A DNA stretch of 64,000 bases, taken from positions 434,001-498,000 of the forward strand of contig JALMGJ010000018.1 in NCBI GenBank assembly GCA_023362775.1, read 5' to 3'. Position numbers and translations under genes: made by a program. The DNA is from Charina bottae. Lineage: Eukaryota > Chordata > Lepidosauria > Squamata > Charinaidae. Shown piece by piece: positions 56,512 through 64,000 of this stretch. How positions within the stretch are numbered: position 1 is the first letter of the stretch; each line of letters starts with the position of its first letter. The notes beneath the pieces are model-generated. The model made no database searches. It worked only from the letters and a program-made list of their open reading frames with translations, and had not been told where the DNA came from.

Positions 56512-57265
56512 GATTGACTGAACGTCTGAACCAGGTGTTAGAACAATACCTGAGATGTTATGTAAGCTACCAGCAAGATGATTGGGTGGACTTGCTTCCC
56601 CTTGCGGAAGTGGCGTACAACAATGCCATGCATCAGAGTACAGGGTCCCTTCCAGGTGGCAAATGGCCAGGAGTTCATCGCCATCCCAGGGTTGCCTAGG
56701 GAACAGACTGAAGTATTCCCTAGATGCGTGGGTCAAGCAACTGTCTGAGAATTGGCCAGCGATTGAGAAAGCGCTAAAAGAAGCAAGGGAAAGTTACAAG
56801 GTTTTCGCTGATCGCAAGAGAGAGCCAGAGAGGCCGCTGAGAGTGGGAGACAGAGTCTATTTGTCAACTAAATTCCTGAAGTTATCCTAACCATCCAAAA
56901 AATTGGGTCCGAAGGACATTGGTCCATTTCCTATTAGCAAACTTATAAATGATGTAACTGTAAGGTTAGAACTGCCAAAGAATTTGAGAAAGATTCACCC
57001 CGTTTTCCATTGCAGCCTATTGAAGCCGGTTCGGGAATCAGAATGCTGGCATCCAGAGAGTCCGCCACCAGCCCCTATGATGGATGAAGGAGAACAGCAT
57101 TTTGAAGTACAAACCATCTTGGACTCTAGATTACATCGGGAAAGATTACAGTATTTGATTCAGTGGAAACATTTCCCCAAAAGTCATTCCCCAAAAGTTA
57201 AAGCCCCACAATTGGTAAAGCGGTTCCACGAACTTTCCAGACAAACCAAAATGAAAGTAAACTGA
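56512..57265 (+). pseudogene. gypsy integrase C-terminal part with chromodomain-like tail
   Basis: Continues the interrupted integrase: [20 protein letters not shown] (catalytic Glu region), then a frameshift, then VGDRVYLSTKFLKL (SH3-like GPY/F region; KDIGPFPISKLIND), HPVFHCSLLKPV and YLIQWKHFPKSHSP (chromodomain-like). At least two frameshifts. Confidence 0.85.
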
Positions 57266-57311
57266 ACTAACCATCTTTTTTGTTTGATGTTTTGCAATGT
57301 ATATGCTCTGG

Positions 57312-57544
57312 GCAGAGAAAGGCGGCCTCTGTGGGGCTGGGGAAGGGGGGGCAGAAAGCCCTGGCCCCAGCCACCCCCGTCCTCCTCGCACCTCCTTGGG
57401 GTTACTGCTTCAGGGGCCCATAGGCAGAATTCTGGAGAGAGGAGCTCTCCCCGCCTCCTGTTCTCTGTGGGGACGCGCGATGCGCACCTTCGTAGCCTAG
57501 CAAATGCGAGCTCTTCTCTGTAACTAGAAGAGGGAGAGGCGGTG
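57312..57544. other. GC-rich stretch, unidentified
   Basis: Lies between the gypsy 3' end and a BovB LINE piece. Probably part of an older repeat; not identified. Confidence 0.4.
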
Positions 57545-57800
57545 ATGGGGGTCCTCTGCTCACTTGAGGGAATGATATTAAGGGCAAAACTGAAGTCCTT
57601 TGGCCACATAATGAGAAGACAGGATACCCTGGAGAAGATGCTGATGCTGGGGAAAGTGGAAGGCCAAAGGAAGAGGGGCCGACCAAGGGCAAGATGGATG
57701 GATGATATGCTGGAGGTGACGGACTCGACCGTGGGGGAGCTGGGGGTGGCGATGGCGACAGGAAGCTCTGGCGTGGGCTGGTCTGAACGAATAAACAAAA
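57545..57800 (+). pseudogene. RTE-BovB LINE ORF2 C-terminal fragment
   Basis: A frame from about 57,560 encodes LRAKLKSFGHIMRRQDTLEK, MLMLGKVEGQRKRGRPRARW and MDDMLEVTDSTVGEL, the conserved C-terminal block of RTE-type LINE reverse transcriptases. Only this end remains. It finishes near GAACGAATAAACAAAAAC. Confidence 0.87.
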
Positions 57801-58543
57801 ACTTCTCCCCAACACTCTTCAGGGTGGCCGGGAGAGGGGGCAGCAGCACTTGGTCTGAGAGGGGGCTGGTCACGTTTGGATGGCACAAGGGGGTGACGTT
57901 ACTAGTTCAGTAATTAATTACGCCTGTATTTGCATTGCCAGGAATAGGCAGAGGAGCGTTAGAGTTTTCTGAGTCCTGCACAGGGTTGGGAGGGAGTGTG
58001 GTTACTGTTCTGGAAAAACATCTTGGTTCCCTGCAGGAACACATGGAATAGTGGAGCAGCCTCGGTCTTCTAGCTTCCAACCTGCTTCTGACTGAGAAGG
58101 AAAGGAACTTCAGGCACTGCCAAGTGGTTCAAGGGAACAAAGAAGAGTGGAAGTAGCCCCAGACTGGGAGACACCAAAGGGTTTACAAGAATTAGTCACA
58201 GTGAAAGTGTCAACCATAAGATGCCTTGTTTGTGATGTTACAGGACTCATTTCAGATTCAACCCACAAAACTGCTTGACTTTACAGGCCGCTTTCTGGAA
58301 CACATCTTTGCAGGAAGAGCTGCGTTTACAACGCAGCAAATTCCGTCACAGTCGTCTCAAAACAGAAACACGTCAGAGGGATTTCAGAGCAGGAGGACAT
58401 CACAGGTAGACGAAGGGCTGTTCAGCAAAGAAGTAGTGTGGGAAGGTCCAACTTAATTTACCAAGAGGTTCTGCAATGTGCTGTTGAATGGAAATGGCTT
58501 TCCTCCTCCGAATGAAAGTTTCAAACACTCTGCATTAGTCTTC
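57801..58543. other. 3' flank of the K+ channel exon
   Basis: Probably includes the 3' UTR of the channel gene (minus strand, reading down from 58,543). No canonical AATAAA was picked out with confidence. No other gene seen. Confidence 0.45.
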
Positions 58544-59347
58544 TCAGGTTGTTATGGATGGTTTCCTTTTCTCCTCTCTCTTCCTCTTCTCCTTAATTAC
58601 AGCAGAGTTATAATAATTCTTGAATGTTATAAAAAAGATGGGGATTGGGATGATGATGGTTAGCAAGCCACAAAGCGCTGTGCAGGCTCCAATGAACTGG
58701 CTGAATGCACCAAAGGGCACCAAGTCTCCATAGCCTACGGTGGTCAAGGTGATCACTGCCCACCAGAAGGATGAGAGAATGCTATGGAAGTTTGAGTCGG
58801 GGTGACCCTGGATCAACTCTGTAAAGAACAAGAGAGTGCCAAAGAAAAGGATTTCAAAAACAAAAACCCACACCAGGATGGCCATCTCCTTCAAGATGGA
58901 CTTGAACATGTAGGGGAAGACTCTCAGCATCAGGGGGGCCTCCATAAGCTTGAAGACCTTTAAGAGTTTGACAATGTACACCACGCGGAACAAGTTCAGC
59001 CAACACGGCAGCGCTTCAGGCTGGCGCCCACGCCCACTCAAGGAGAGATCGAGGCACACTGGGAAAAGGGCCAGGAGATCAACCAGGTTCAGGGGCTTCC
59101 GAAAGAATTTCTTTTTCTCTGGGCAGCACACGAGTCGCATGACAAATTCACACATGAAGCAGAGAACGAAGAAGAGCTCCAGGTGGAGGAGAGCAGGTAT
59201 CTGTGGACACGCCGACCCCGCTGAAAGGTGGTGCAAGTGGGGGTGGGTGACGTTGCCGTCTCCTATGGAGTCTCCATACCGGCTTCCCCTGACCCAAAGG
59301 ATGACCACGAGGGCAATGTTGAACAGCAGTGAAATGGCTGTCAAGCC
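58544..59347 (-). CDS. atypical voltage-gated K+ channel, terminal exon (S1-S6)
   Basis: Encodes the membrane core of a Kv-type alpha subunit, a tetrameric plasma-membrane channel opened by depolarisation. The exon starts after a clear acceptor (CTTCCTGGCAG, exon from 59,347) and ends at TGA (58,546-58,544). Numbering from the Leu codon at 59,344: S1 about 1-18; an extracellular loop with an N-glycosylation site NVT at 31; S2 about 52-72 with the charge-transfer Phe63 and Glu66; S3 about 85-102 with Asp89; S4 about 118-135; S5 about 155-176; pore helix SSFWWAVIT; filter TTVGYGD at 201-207; S6 with PIP at 233-235; a short basic tail and stop at 266. S4 reads R120, Y123, K126, K129, K132, so one usual Arg is Tyr and the rest are Lys. 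An intron near S1 occurs in several Kv subfamilies (for example Kv2 and Kv3), and the FFRKPLNLVDLLALFP and PIP blocks look Kv2-like while the C-terminus looks Kv3-like. The subfamily is unresolved. The T1-domain exon is not in the window. The uninterrupted frame and intact acceptor argue for a working gene. Confidence 0.87.
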   Translation of the reverse strand, partial: GLTAISLLFNIALVVILWVRGSRYGDSIGDGNVTHPHLHHLSAGSACPQIPALLHLELFFVLCFMCEFVMRLVCCPEKKKFFRKPLNLVDLLALFPVCLDLSLSGRGRQPEALPCWLNLFRVVYIVKLLKVFKLMEAPLMLRVFPYMFKSILKEMAILVWVFVFEILFFGTLLFFTELIQGHPDSNFHSILSSFWWAVITLTTVGYGDLVPFGAFSQFIGACTALCGLLTIIIPIPIFFITFKNYYNSAVIKEKRKREEKRKPSITT

Positions 59348-60029
59348 CTGCCAGGAAGGAGAGGAGAAGTCCAGCGTTAGTTGCTGGCAGCATCAACAAC
59401 GGTCCCAAGTCCTGGGCCAGGCCACCCCCCCCCCCCGTCTACCACTCTCATCCAAGACGGGGGTACTTCACAGCCTCCAAAACCCCCCTCAACTCAAGTT
59501 TGATTTTTGGTGACTTCGTGGATACATTTCTGCAGTTTTCTTGGCACTGAGAGAGAAGTGGTTCGCCACTGCCTTCTCCCAGGAAGCCTTCTCTACTTTC
59601 CTATCTAGCCGCCAGTCCCGAAATTACCGGACATTTCCCGTTACCTTACTGAACAGACCCAGCCCTGCTTAGCTTCCCAGGGCAGAGAATGGTGACGCTC
59701 ACAGCCCACAACCATCTCTGAATTTCTCCACTTCAGGATTTTCCCCATTTTTTTCAATTCTGTCCAGTTGTTTGTTTCATTTGAACTTGAGAATTTGAAA
59801 CGCTGATACTGTACCAACACTTTTTTCTGTGTTAAGCATATTTCCCAAAATGTATGTTTCTGTTTGCAATTTGGTTAAATGTAGGTAATTGGAAACTTTT
59901 CCTCTAGTATAATGCCTTTTTCTTGAATTATCTTCATGGACATATGCAGTTTTGTAGTGACCTTCACTAATATATATGGTAAACTGCATTTTCAGGTTCA
60001 CAGAAGGGTGAAAGTGGAAGCCTAGCTAC
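59348..60029. other. probable intron of the K+ channel gene
   Basis: Intronic by inference, because the exon acceptor is at 59,348/59,347. Contains a C13 tract near 59,427-59,439. AT-rich from 59,750. Confidence 0.55.
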
Positions 60030-60258
60030 CGTGTTGTTTAAAGGTTGTGAACCCTTTTGGATTTTCAATATTTCTGCATAATATAAAATGTGTTCCGTTC
60101 TCCACACAAGTCCTAAAACTATATAAATCGAACTTAATTAAACTAATGAGTAAAAAACATGATACTTGTTTGTTCATTTATTGAGGAAAATGATCCAAAG
60201 CTTATGCAGAAATATTGAAAATTCAAAAGGATTCACAAATTTTTAAGCGACACTGTAG
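60030..60258. mobile_element. Tc1/mariner-type MITE remnant
   Basis: AAAGGTTGTGAACCCTTTTG and GATTTTCAATATTTCTGCAT (60,041-60,080) are inverted at 60,203-60,243 (ATGCAGAAATATTGAAAATT, CAAAAGGATTCACAAATTTT). It ends TTTTTAAGCGACACTGTA, a typical Tc1-type terminus. The left end may extend further; no TA duplication could be fixed. Confidence 0.65.
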
Positions 60259-61121
60259 GTTTCCATGTTTTGAAAATTGTATCATTTTGCATTCATATGC
60301 AAATGAAATGACATTCTCTTTCTGTCTCACTCCCCCACTCTCATTATATTCTTTCTGAGTACAACTGTAAATAGGACTCTGAATTTTTCAGAATTATGGG
60401 GTGAGGACATCCAATTTATGTTTGCAAGGAGAAAGTGACTGGTGTACATTGTAAATTTTAGTGGAGAGGTGTAGAACTACATACCTACAATCTAATGCAC
60501 ACCCCAAAATACTTTTTGCTGTCTGGAAGCATGGGTAACGTAATTCCCTATTTTCCATTTCAAAAATGTATTACTGAAATACAGTACTGAAAATAACCCC
60601 CCCAATGCTCCCCAAATTTAGTGTACCCTGGGGGCTCCCATTCCAGCAATGTATATTGGGAAAGAGACAAACGCAGTTGGGGGGCTGGTCTCAAGCAGAG
60701 TGGTTGGGGGCCAACAGTGCAGCAGAACCCTTGCAAGAAGCCCCTTTACGGGGTGGAGAAACATCACTGCATCACCCTATGCGTGGGACCAGATGCTTGG
60801 GACTTGCCCCAGCTGTCAACCAGCCAAAGGCCGTTGCATGGTATTTCCTGAGCATTCGGTGCCCAAGTTGTTCAAAATAAGAACCGAAAACCTAACATCT
60901 GAAGCTGCAAGTCATCACGTTGCTTTGATGGGCCGAAGAAAGAAAGAGGAGGGGAGGGGAGGGGAGGAGGGGAGAGGAGAGGAGAGGAGAGGCCTTCGTG
61001 CCGCCCTTGCTCTGGCACAGGAGCAGGCCTCGCTTTTCAGCAGGGTAGCAGTTCTCTCTTCCCAGCCTGGGGGCCGCAGGGACTGGGCCAGGCGCCTTGT
61101 GACCTCGCTGGATGGAGGTAG
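60259..61121. other. no gene recognised; (GGGGA)n
   Basis: Anonymous. A GGGGA/GGAGA purine run occupies about 60,947-60,991. Confidence 0.5.
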
Positions 61122-61666
61122 GGGGGATTCAGGATCAGGACAGGGAAACGCTGCTTTAGCTCAAGCTGCCACCCCCCCCAGGAAAAGGGGAAGCCAGCAG
61201 GGGGCATTCAGGATCCGGACAGGGAAACGCTGCTTTAGCTCAAGCTGCCACCCCCCCCCCAGGAAAAGGGGAAGCCAGCAGGGGGCATTCAGGATCCGGA
61301 CAGGGAAACGCTGCTTTAGCTCAAGCTGCCACCCCCCCCCAGGAAAAGGGGAAGCCAGCAGGGGGCATTCAGGATCCGGACAGGGAAACGCTGCTTTAGC
61401 TCAAGCTGCCACCCCCCCAGGAAAAGGGGAAGCCAGCAGGGGGCATTCAGGATCAGGACAGGGAAACGCTGCTTTAGCTCAAGCTGCCACCCCCCCCCCA
61501 GGAAAAGGGGAAGCCAGCAGGGGGCATTCAGGATCCGGACAGGGAAACGCTGCTTTAGCTCAAGCTGCCACCCCCCCCCCAGGAAAAGGGGAAGCCAGCA
61601 GGGGGCATTCAGGATCCGGACAGGGAAACGCTGCTTTAGCTCAAGCTGCCACCCCCCAAGGAAAAG
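61122..61666 (+). repeat. ~80-bp minisatellite, seven units
   Basis: The unit is GGGGGCATTCAGGATCCGGA + CAGGGAAACGCTGCTTTAGC + TCAAGCTGCCACC + a C run + AGGAAAAGGGGAAGCCAGCA. Units start near 61,122, 61,200, 61,281, 61,361, 61,438, 61,519 and 61,601, with lengths of about 77-82 bp. Length variation lies mostly in the poly-C run. The units are nearly identical (GGATCAGG versus GGATCCGG variants), which suggests recent expansion. A 374-codon frame across it is an artefact. Confidence 0.95.
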
Positions 61667-61784
61667 GGGTGTTGGGGATGAGATTAAATACTGGGGGAGG
61701 ATATATTGTTTGGATATTATCCTTCCTTTCTCACGTAAGTGAGATCAGCAGAGCATCATCCCCAGCAGCATAAAAAGTTGGAAA

Positions 61785-62217
61785 CTGAGACGAGGTTGGT
61801 TTAACCTTCTAGAAAATAATCCAGGATGCTGTGAGGCAGACTGGATTATCCTGGCATTACCCCTTTTTGTCCCTCTTAAAACAACAATCACAGTTTTGTG
61901 AAGAAATAAAAGTAATGTTTACTCACATTATTTTTGTCTCAAAAACAGCAGTTGCAGTAGTAGAGTCAAGGCAGGTTTAAAACATATTAAGTTACAAAAT
62001 TAGAATATATAGACTTTAGCATTCTGTCTGGGCTTGGAAGAGCTCAGACAACGTGTCCTTTCAACTCGAGAGCATGGTGGAAAGAGAGGGAAGAACAGGA
62101 AGAAGGAAGTGATCTCACAGAGTTCTCTCTGCAGGAAGTTACTGCGAGTCTCCGCCCTCTTCATGTCCTTATAGAGCAAGACATGAATTGTTGGTATGAC
62201 TGCTATATTTTCCCACA
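61785..62217 (-). mobile_element. Ty1/copia 3' LTR (right boundary firm, left approximate)
   Basis: Read on the minus strand, a purine-rich tract (GAGAAGGGGTT) is followed by TGTGGGAAAATATAGCAG, the LTR start at 62,217. A TATA-like CTATAAGG lies at about 62,168-62,175. AT-rich sequence with AGTAAACATTAC follows. The LTR probably ends near CAACCTCGTCTCA, about 61,785, but the partner LTR lies outside the window so this is not confirmed. Confidence 0.6.
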
Positions 62218-62261
62218 AACCCCTTCTCAGGCATACAAAACAAGTTCATGCACACTTTTAA

Positions 62262-64000
62262 TTAAACCACCCAGAGTCCCATTTTGACTCGAAGGTTCTC
62301 GAAACTGTCTCTCGGTAGAGGCTTGGTGAGAATGTCCGCAGTCATCTCTTTGGTATGGCAATAAGCCAAGTCCACTAGTCCATCTTGAATGGCCTCACGC
62401 ACGAAGTGGTACTTCACTCCGATGTGCTTTGTTCTTGCATGGAACTTCTCACTCTGTGACAACTTCAGGCAACTCTGGTTGTCCTCCATGAGACGAACAG
62501 GCTTCTTGAGCACTAACCCAAAGTCTTTGGTCAGTTGGTCAAGCCAGGCCGTTTCTCTGCATGCTTCTGTAACTGCAATGTATTCAGACTCTGTAGAAGA
62601 CAAAGCTATACAATTCTGTTTATAACTGCCCCAAGAAATGGGACCATTTGCAAACATAAAGACATAACCACCTGTGGATTTATAGTCTTTTGCATCCCCA
62701 GCCCAATCAGCGTCCGTGTAACCTACCAGTTCAGGATCGCTGTCAGCTGGCAACTTTAGTTTACAGTCCATGGTACCTTTCAGGTATCTGACAACTCTCT
62801 TAACAGCTGTCCAGTCACGTTCAGTGGGAGCATTCACTTTTCTGCTTAGAATCCCCACTGCATTAGCTATGTCTGGCCTACATGTTGTGGTCAGGTACAA
62901 AAGTTTTCCTATTGCTGACCTGTATTTGCTGTTGTCAGGAAGAGGTTCTGACTCCTCTTTATTCTTTAGGAAGTCAGTAGTCATAGGAGTGGCAACTGGG
63001 TGCGCTTCTTGCATCTGCAGGCTGTCAATTAGTTCAGTGACCTTCTGCTTTTGACTTAGAAGAAAAGAACCATCTTCTTCTTTCTCTATTTGAACGCCTA
63101 GATAATAATGCACTTTTCCTAGTTCTTTGACTTCCACATCTTGGCTTAGATGCTTTACTACTTGGGAGTAGTCTCTGTCATTTACGGTTGCAATTATTAG
63201 GTCATCAACAAATGTCAGAATGTAGGAAAATTGTCCATTATTACATTTTGAGTACAAACACTTGTCTGCATGGCCTTGTTTGTACCCCAACTGTGTTAGC
63301 ATGGCATGTAGCTTTTCATTCCATGCCCTAGCACCCTGTTTTAGTCCATAAAGCCCCTTCTGAAGTCTGCATACTAAATGCGCTTCATTTGGCTTGACAA
63401 AACCTTTGGGTTGCTTCATATAAATCTGTGAGATTTCTCCATGTAAAAATGCAGTTTTTATGTCTATGTGCCTCACTTGCATTTGCTTTGAAGCTGCAAT
63501 GCTTAAAAGCATTCTGATGGTGGTGTATCTGACTACTGGAGCAAAAGTGGCATCATAGTCCTCTCCATACTGTTGACTAAATCCCTGTGCTACAAGTCTC
63601 GCTTTGTAGCGCTGTACTTTCCCTTCTGCATCTTGTTTCACCTTAAAGACCCACTTACTTCCAATAGCCTTCTTCCCTGGAGGCAGCTGGGTAAGTGTCC
63701 AGGTCTTGTTCTGGTGCAGTGCATTCATTTCCTCCTGCGCAGCATCCTTCCAGAGACGGGCTTCAGTGGCTGGCATCTCCTCTATTGCTTCCCAGTTGGA
63801 AGGCTCTAGGGGTTGCGCCGACCCTGCGAGGTAGGACAGTCGTAGTGGTGGGACACCTCTGTTGGATCTCGATGAGCGTCTGACCTGTGGTTCTGGTTCC
63901 ACATCAGCTTCCTCATCATCCTCCAATGCAGGCATCTTCGCATCAGACTGTTCCTCTTCATCTCTGGTGGTGCTGCTGAGAGTCTGGTCCTCTGCGTCTT
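62262..64000 (-). CDS. Ty1/copia polyprotein C-terminus: reverse transcriptase and RNase H (partial at 5' end)
   Basis: The frame is uninterrupted from the window edge to a TAA at 62,262-62,264, at least 579 codons. Numbered from the Met at 63,935: an acidic linker with RRSSRSNRGVPP near 19-30; the RT domain from about 50, with WVFKVKQDAEGKVQRYKARL (95-114), IDIKTAFLHG (catalytic Asp, 157-166) and TFVDDLIIA (FVDD at 242-245); then PATPM-like VATPMTT; then RNase H with YTDADWAGD (406-414), ALSSTESEY (444-452), MEDNQS and HIGVKYHFVREAI. This is the canonical order of copia pol. The integrase and gag parts lie beyond 64,000. Copia elements copy themselves via an RNA intermediate in cytoplasmic particles. 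The complete lack of stops, with all catalytic residues present, implies a young insertion. Confidence 0.95.
   Translation of the reverse strand, partial: DAEDQTLSSTTRDEEEQSDAKMPALEDDEEADVEPEPQVRRSSRSNRGVPPLRLSYLAGSAQPLEPSNWEAIEEMPATEARLWKDAAQEEMNALHQNKTWTLTQLPPGKKAIGSKWVFKVKQDAEGKVQRYKARLVAQGFSQQYGEDYDATFAPVVRYTTIRMLLSIAASKQMQVRHIDIKTAFLHGEISQIYMKQPKGFVKPNEAHLVCRLQKGLYGLKQGARAWNEKLHAMLTQLGYKQGHADKCLYSKCNNGQFSYILTFVDDLIIATVNDRDYSQVVKHLSQDVEVKELGKVHYYLGVQIEKEEDGSFLLSQKQKVTELIDSLQMQEAHPVATPMTTDFLKNKEESEPLPDNSKYRSAIGKLLYLTTTCRPDIANAVGILSRKVNAPTERDWTAVKRVVRYLKGTMDCKLKLPADSDPELVGYTDADWAGDAKDYKSTGGYVFMFANGPISWGSYKQNCIALSSTESEYIAVTEACRETAWLDQLTKDFGLVLKKPVRLMEDNQSCLKLSQSEKFHARTKHIGVKYHFVREAIQDGLVDLAYCHTKEMTADILTKPLPRDSFENLRVKMGLWVV

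Larger units (their letters stand above)
50985..57265 (+). mobile_element. Ty3/gypsy LTR retrotransposon, decayed, with three nested insertions
   Basis: The order of domains is gag, zinc knuckle, protease, reverse transcriptase, RNase H, integrase and C-terminal domain, all on the plus strand, typical of vertebrate chromodomain gypsy elements (Sushi-like). Insertions are a composite SINE (53,276-53,778), a hAT MITE (54,354-54,590) and a probable LTR (55,391-56,505). Multiple frameshifts are present. Neither gypsy LTR is recognisable, so both ends are truncated. Confidence 0.92.

Noticed and set aside
61122..61666. Regular repeats resembling a CRISPR array
   Set aside because: Units are contiguous with no unique spacers and the genome is vertebrate; it is a minisatellite.
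60649..61773. 374-codon frame with a repeated CHPPPRKRGSQQGAFRIRTG-like unit
   Set aside because: It is the translation of the ~80-bp minisatellite; unit lengths vary and the poly-C runs would shift the frame between alleles.

Overview
This is vertebrate nuclear DNA, almost certainly from a squamate reptile (lizard or snake). The evidence is the repeat set: Sauria-type tRNA SINEs, RTE-BovB and L1 LINE pieces, a CR1/L2-like LINE, several Penelope-like elements (PLEs), hAT MITEs with clean 8-bp target duplications, a Ty3/gypsy element and an intact Ty1/copia reading frame. Gene density is low and no bacterial-type features are present.

Two host gene pieces can be supported. The first is coding exon 1 of OPHN1 (oligophrenin-1, a BAR-PH-RhoGAP protein) at 33,927-34,080 on the minus strand. 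It lies in a CpG island, has a perfect Kozak context and ends at a GTAAGC splice donor. The second is a large terminal exon at 58,544-59,347, minus strand, encoding S1-S6 of an atypical voltage-gated potassium channel whose S4 has fewer charges than usual. Its 5' exon (T1 domain) is not in the window. The rest is intergenic or intronic DNA.

Layout: 1-13,000 is sparse DNA with hAT MITEs, SINEs, a 435-bp PLE hairpin and a PLE/LINE-tail chimera. 13,045-17,305 is a single 4.26-kb hAT insertion filled with a giant GC-rich palindrome. 17,300-23,200 is mostly anonymous. 23,249-25,755 is an L1 copy split by a PLE that is itself split by a probable LTR. 26,000-33,230 is sparse with more PLE and SINE copies, one SINE carrying an internal 102-bp tandem array. 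33,590-34,560 is the OPHN1 promoter and exon. 38,574-41,763 is an L1 derivative in which no ORF2 was recognised, carrying four nested insertions. 43,000-50,900 holds a CR1/L2-like endonuclease relic, SINEs, a SINE-PLE composite and a hAT MITE. 50,985-57,265 is a decayed Ty3/gypsy element with three insertions. 58,544-59,347 is the K+ channel exon. 61,122-61,666 is a minisatellite. 61,785-64,000 is the 3' end of a Ty1/copia element.

The main candidates for undescribed biology are: (i) the 4.26-kb foldback/Pack-like hAT element; (ii) tiny PLE-derived inverted-repeat insertions that carry hammerhead ribozyme cores on both arms and their own target duplications; (iii) a PLE hairpin joined to a LINE 3' tail; (iv) Sauria SINEs with an internal 102-bp (34-codon) tandem array at two loci; and (v) the orphan Kv-like channel exon. 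All boundaries were read by eye. No alignment or database search was run.
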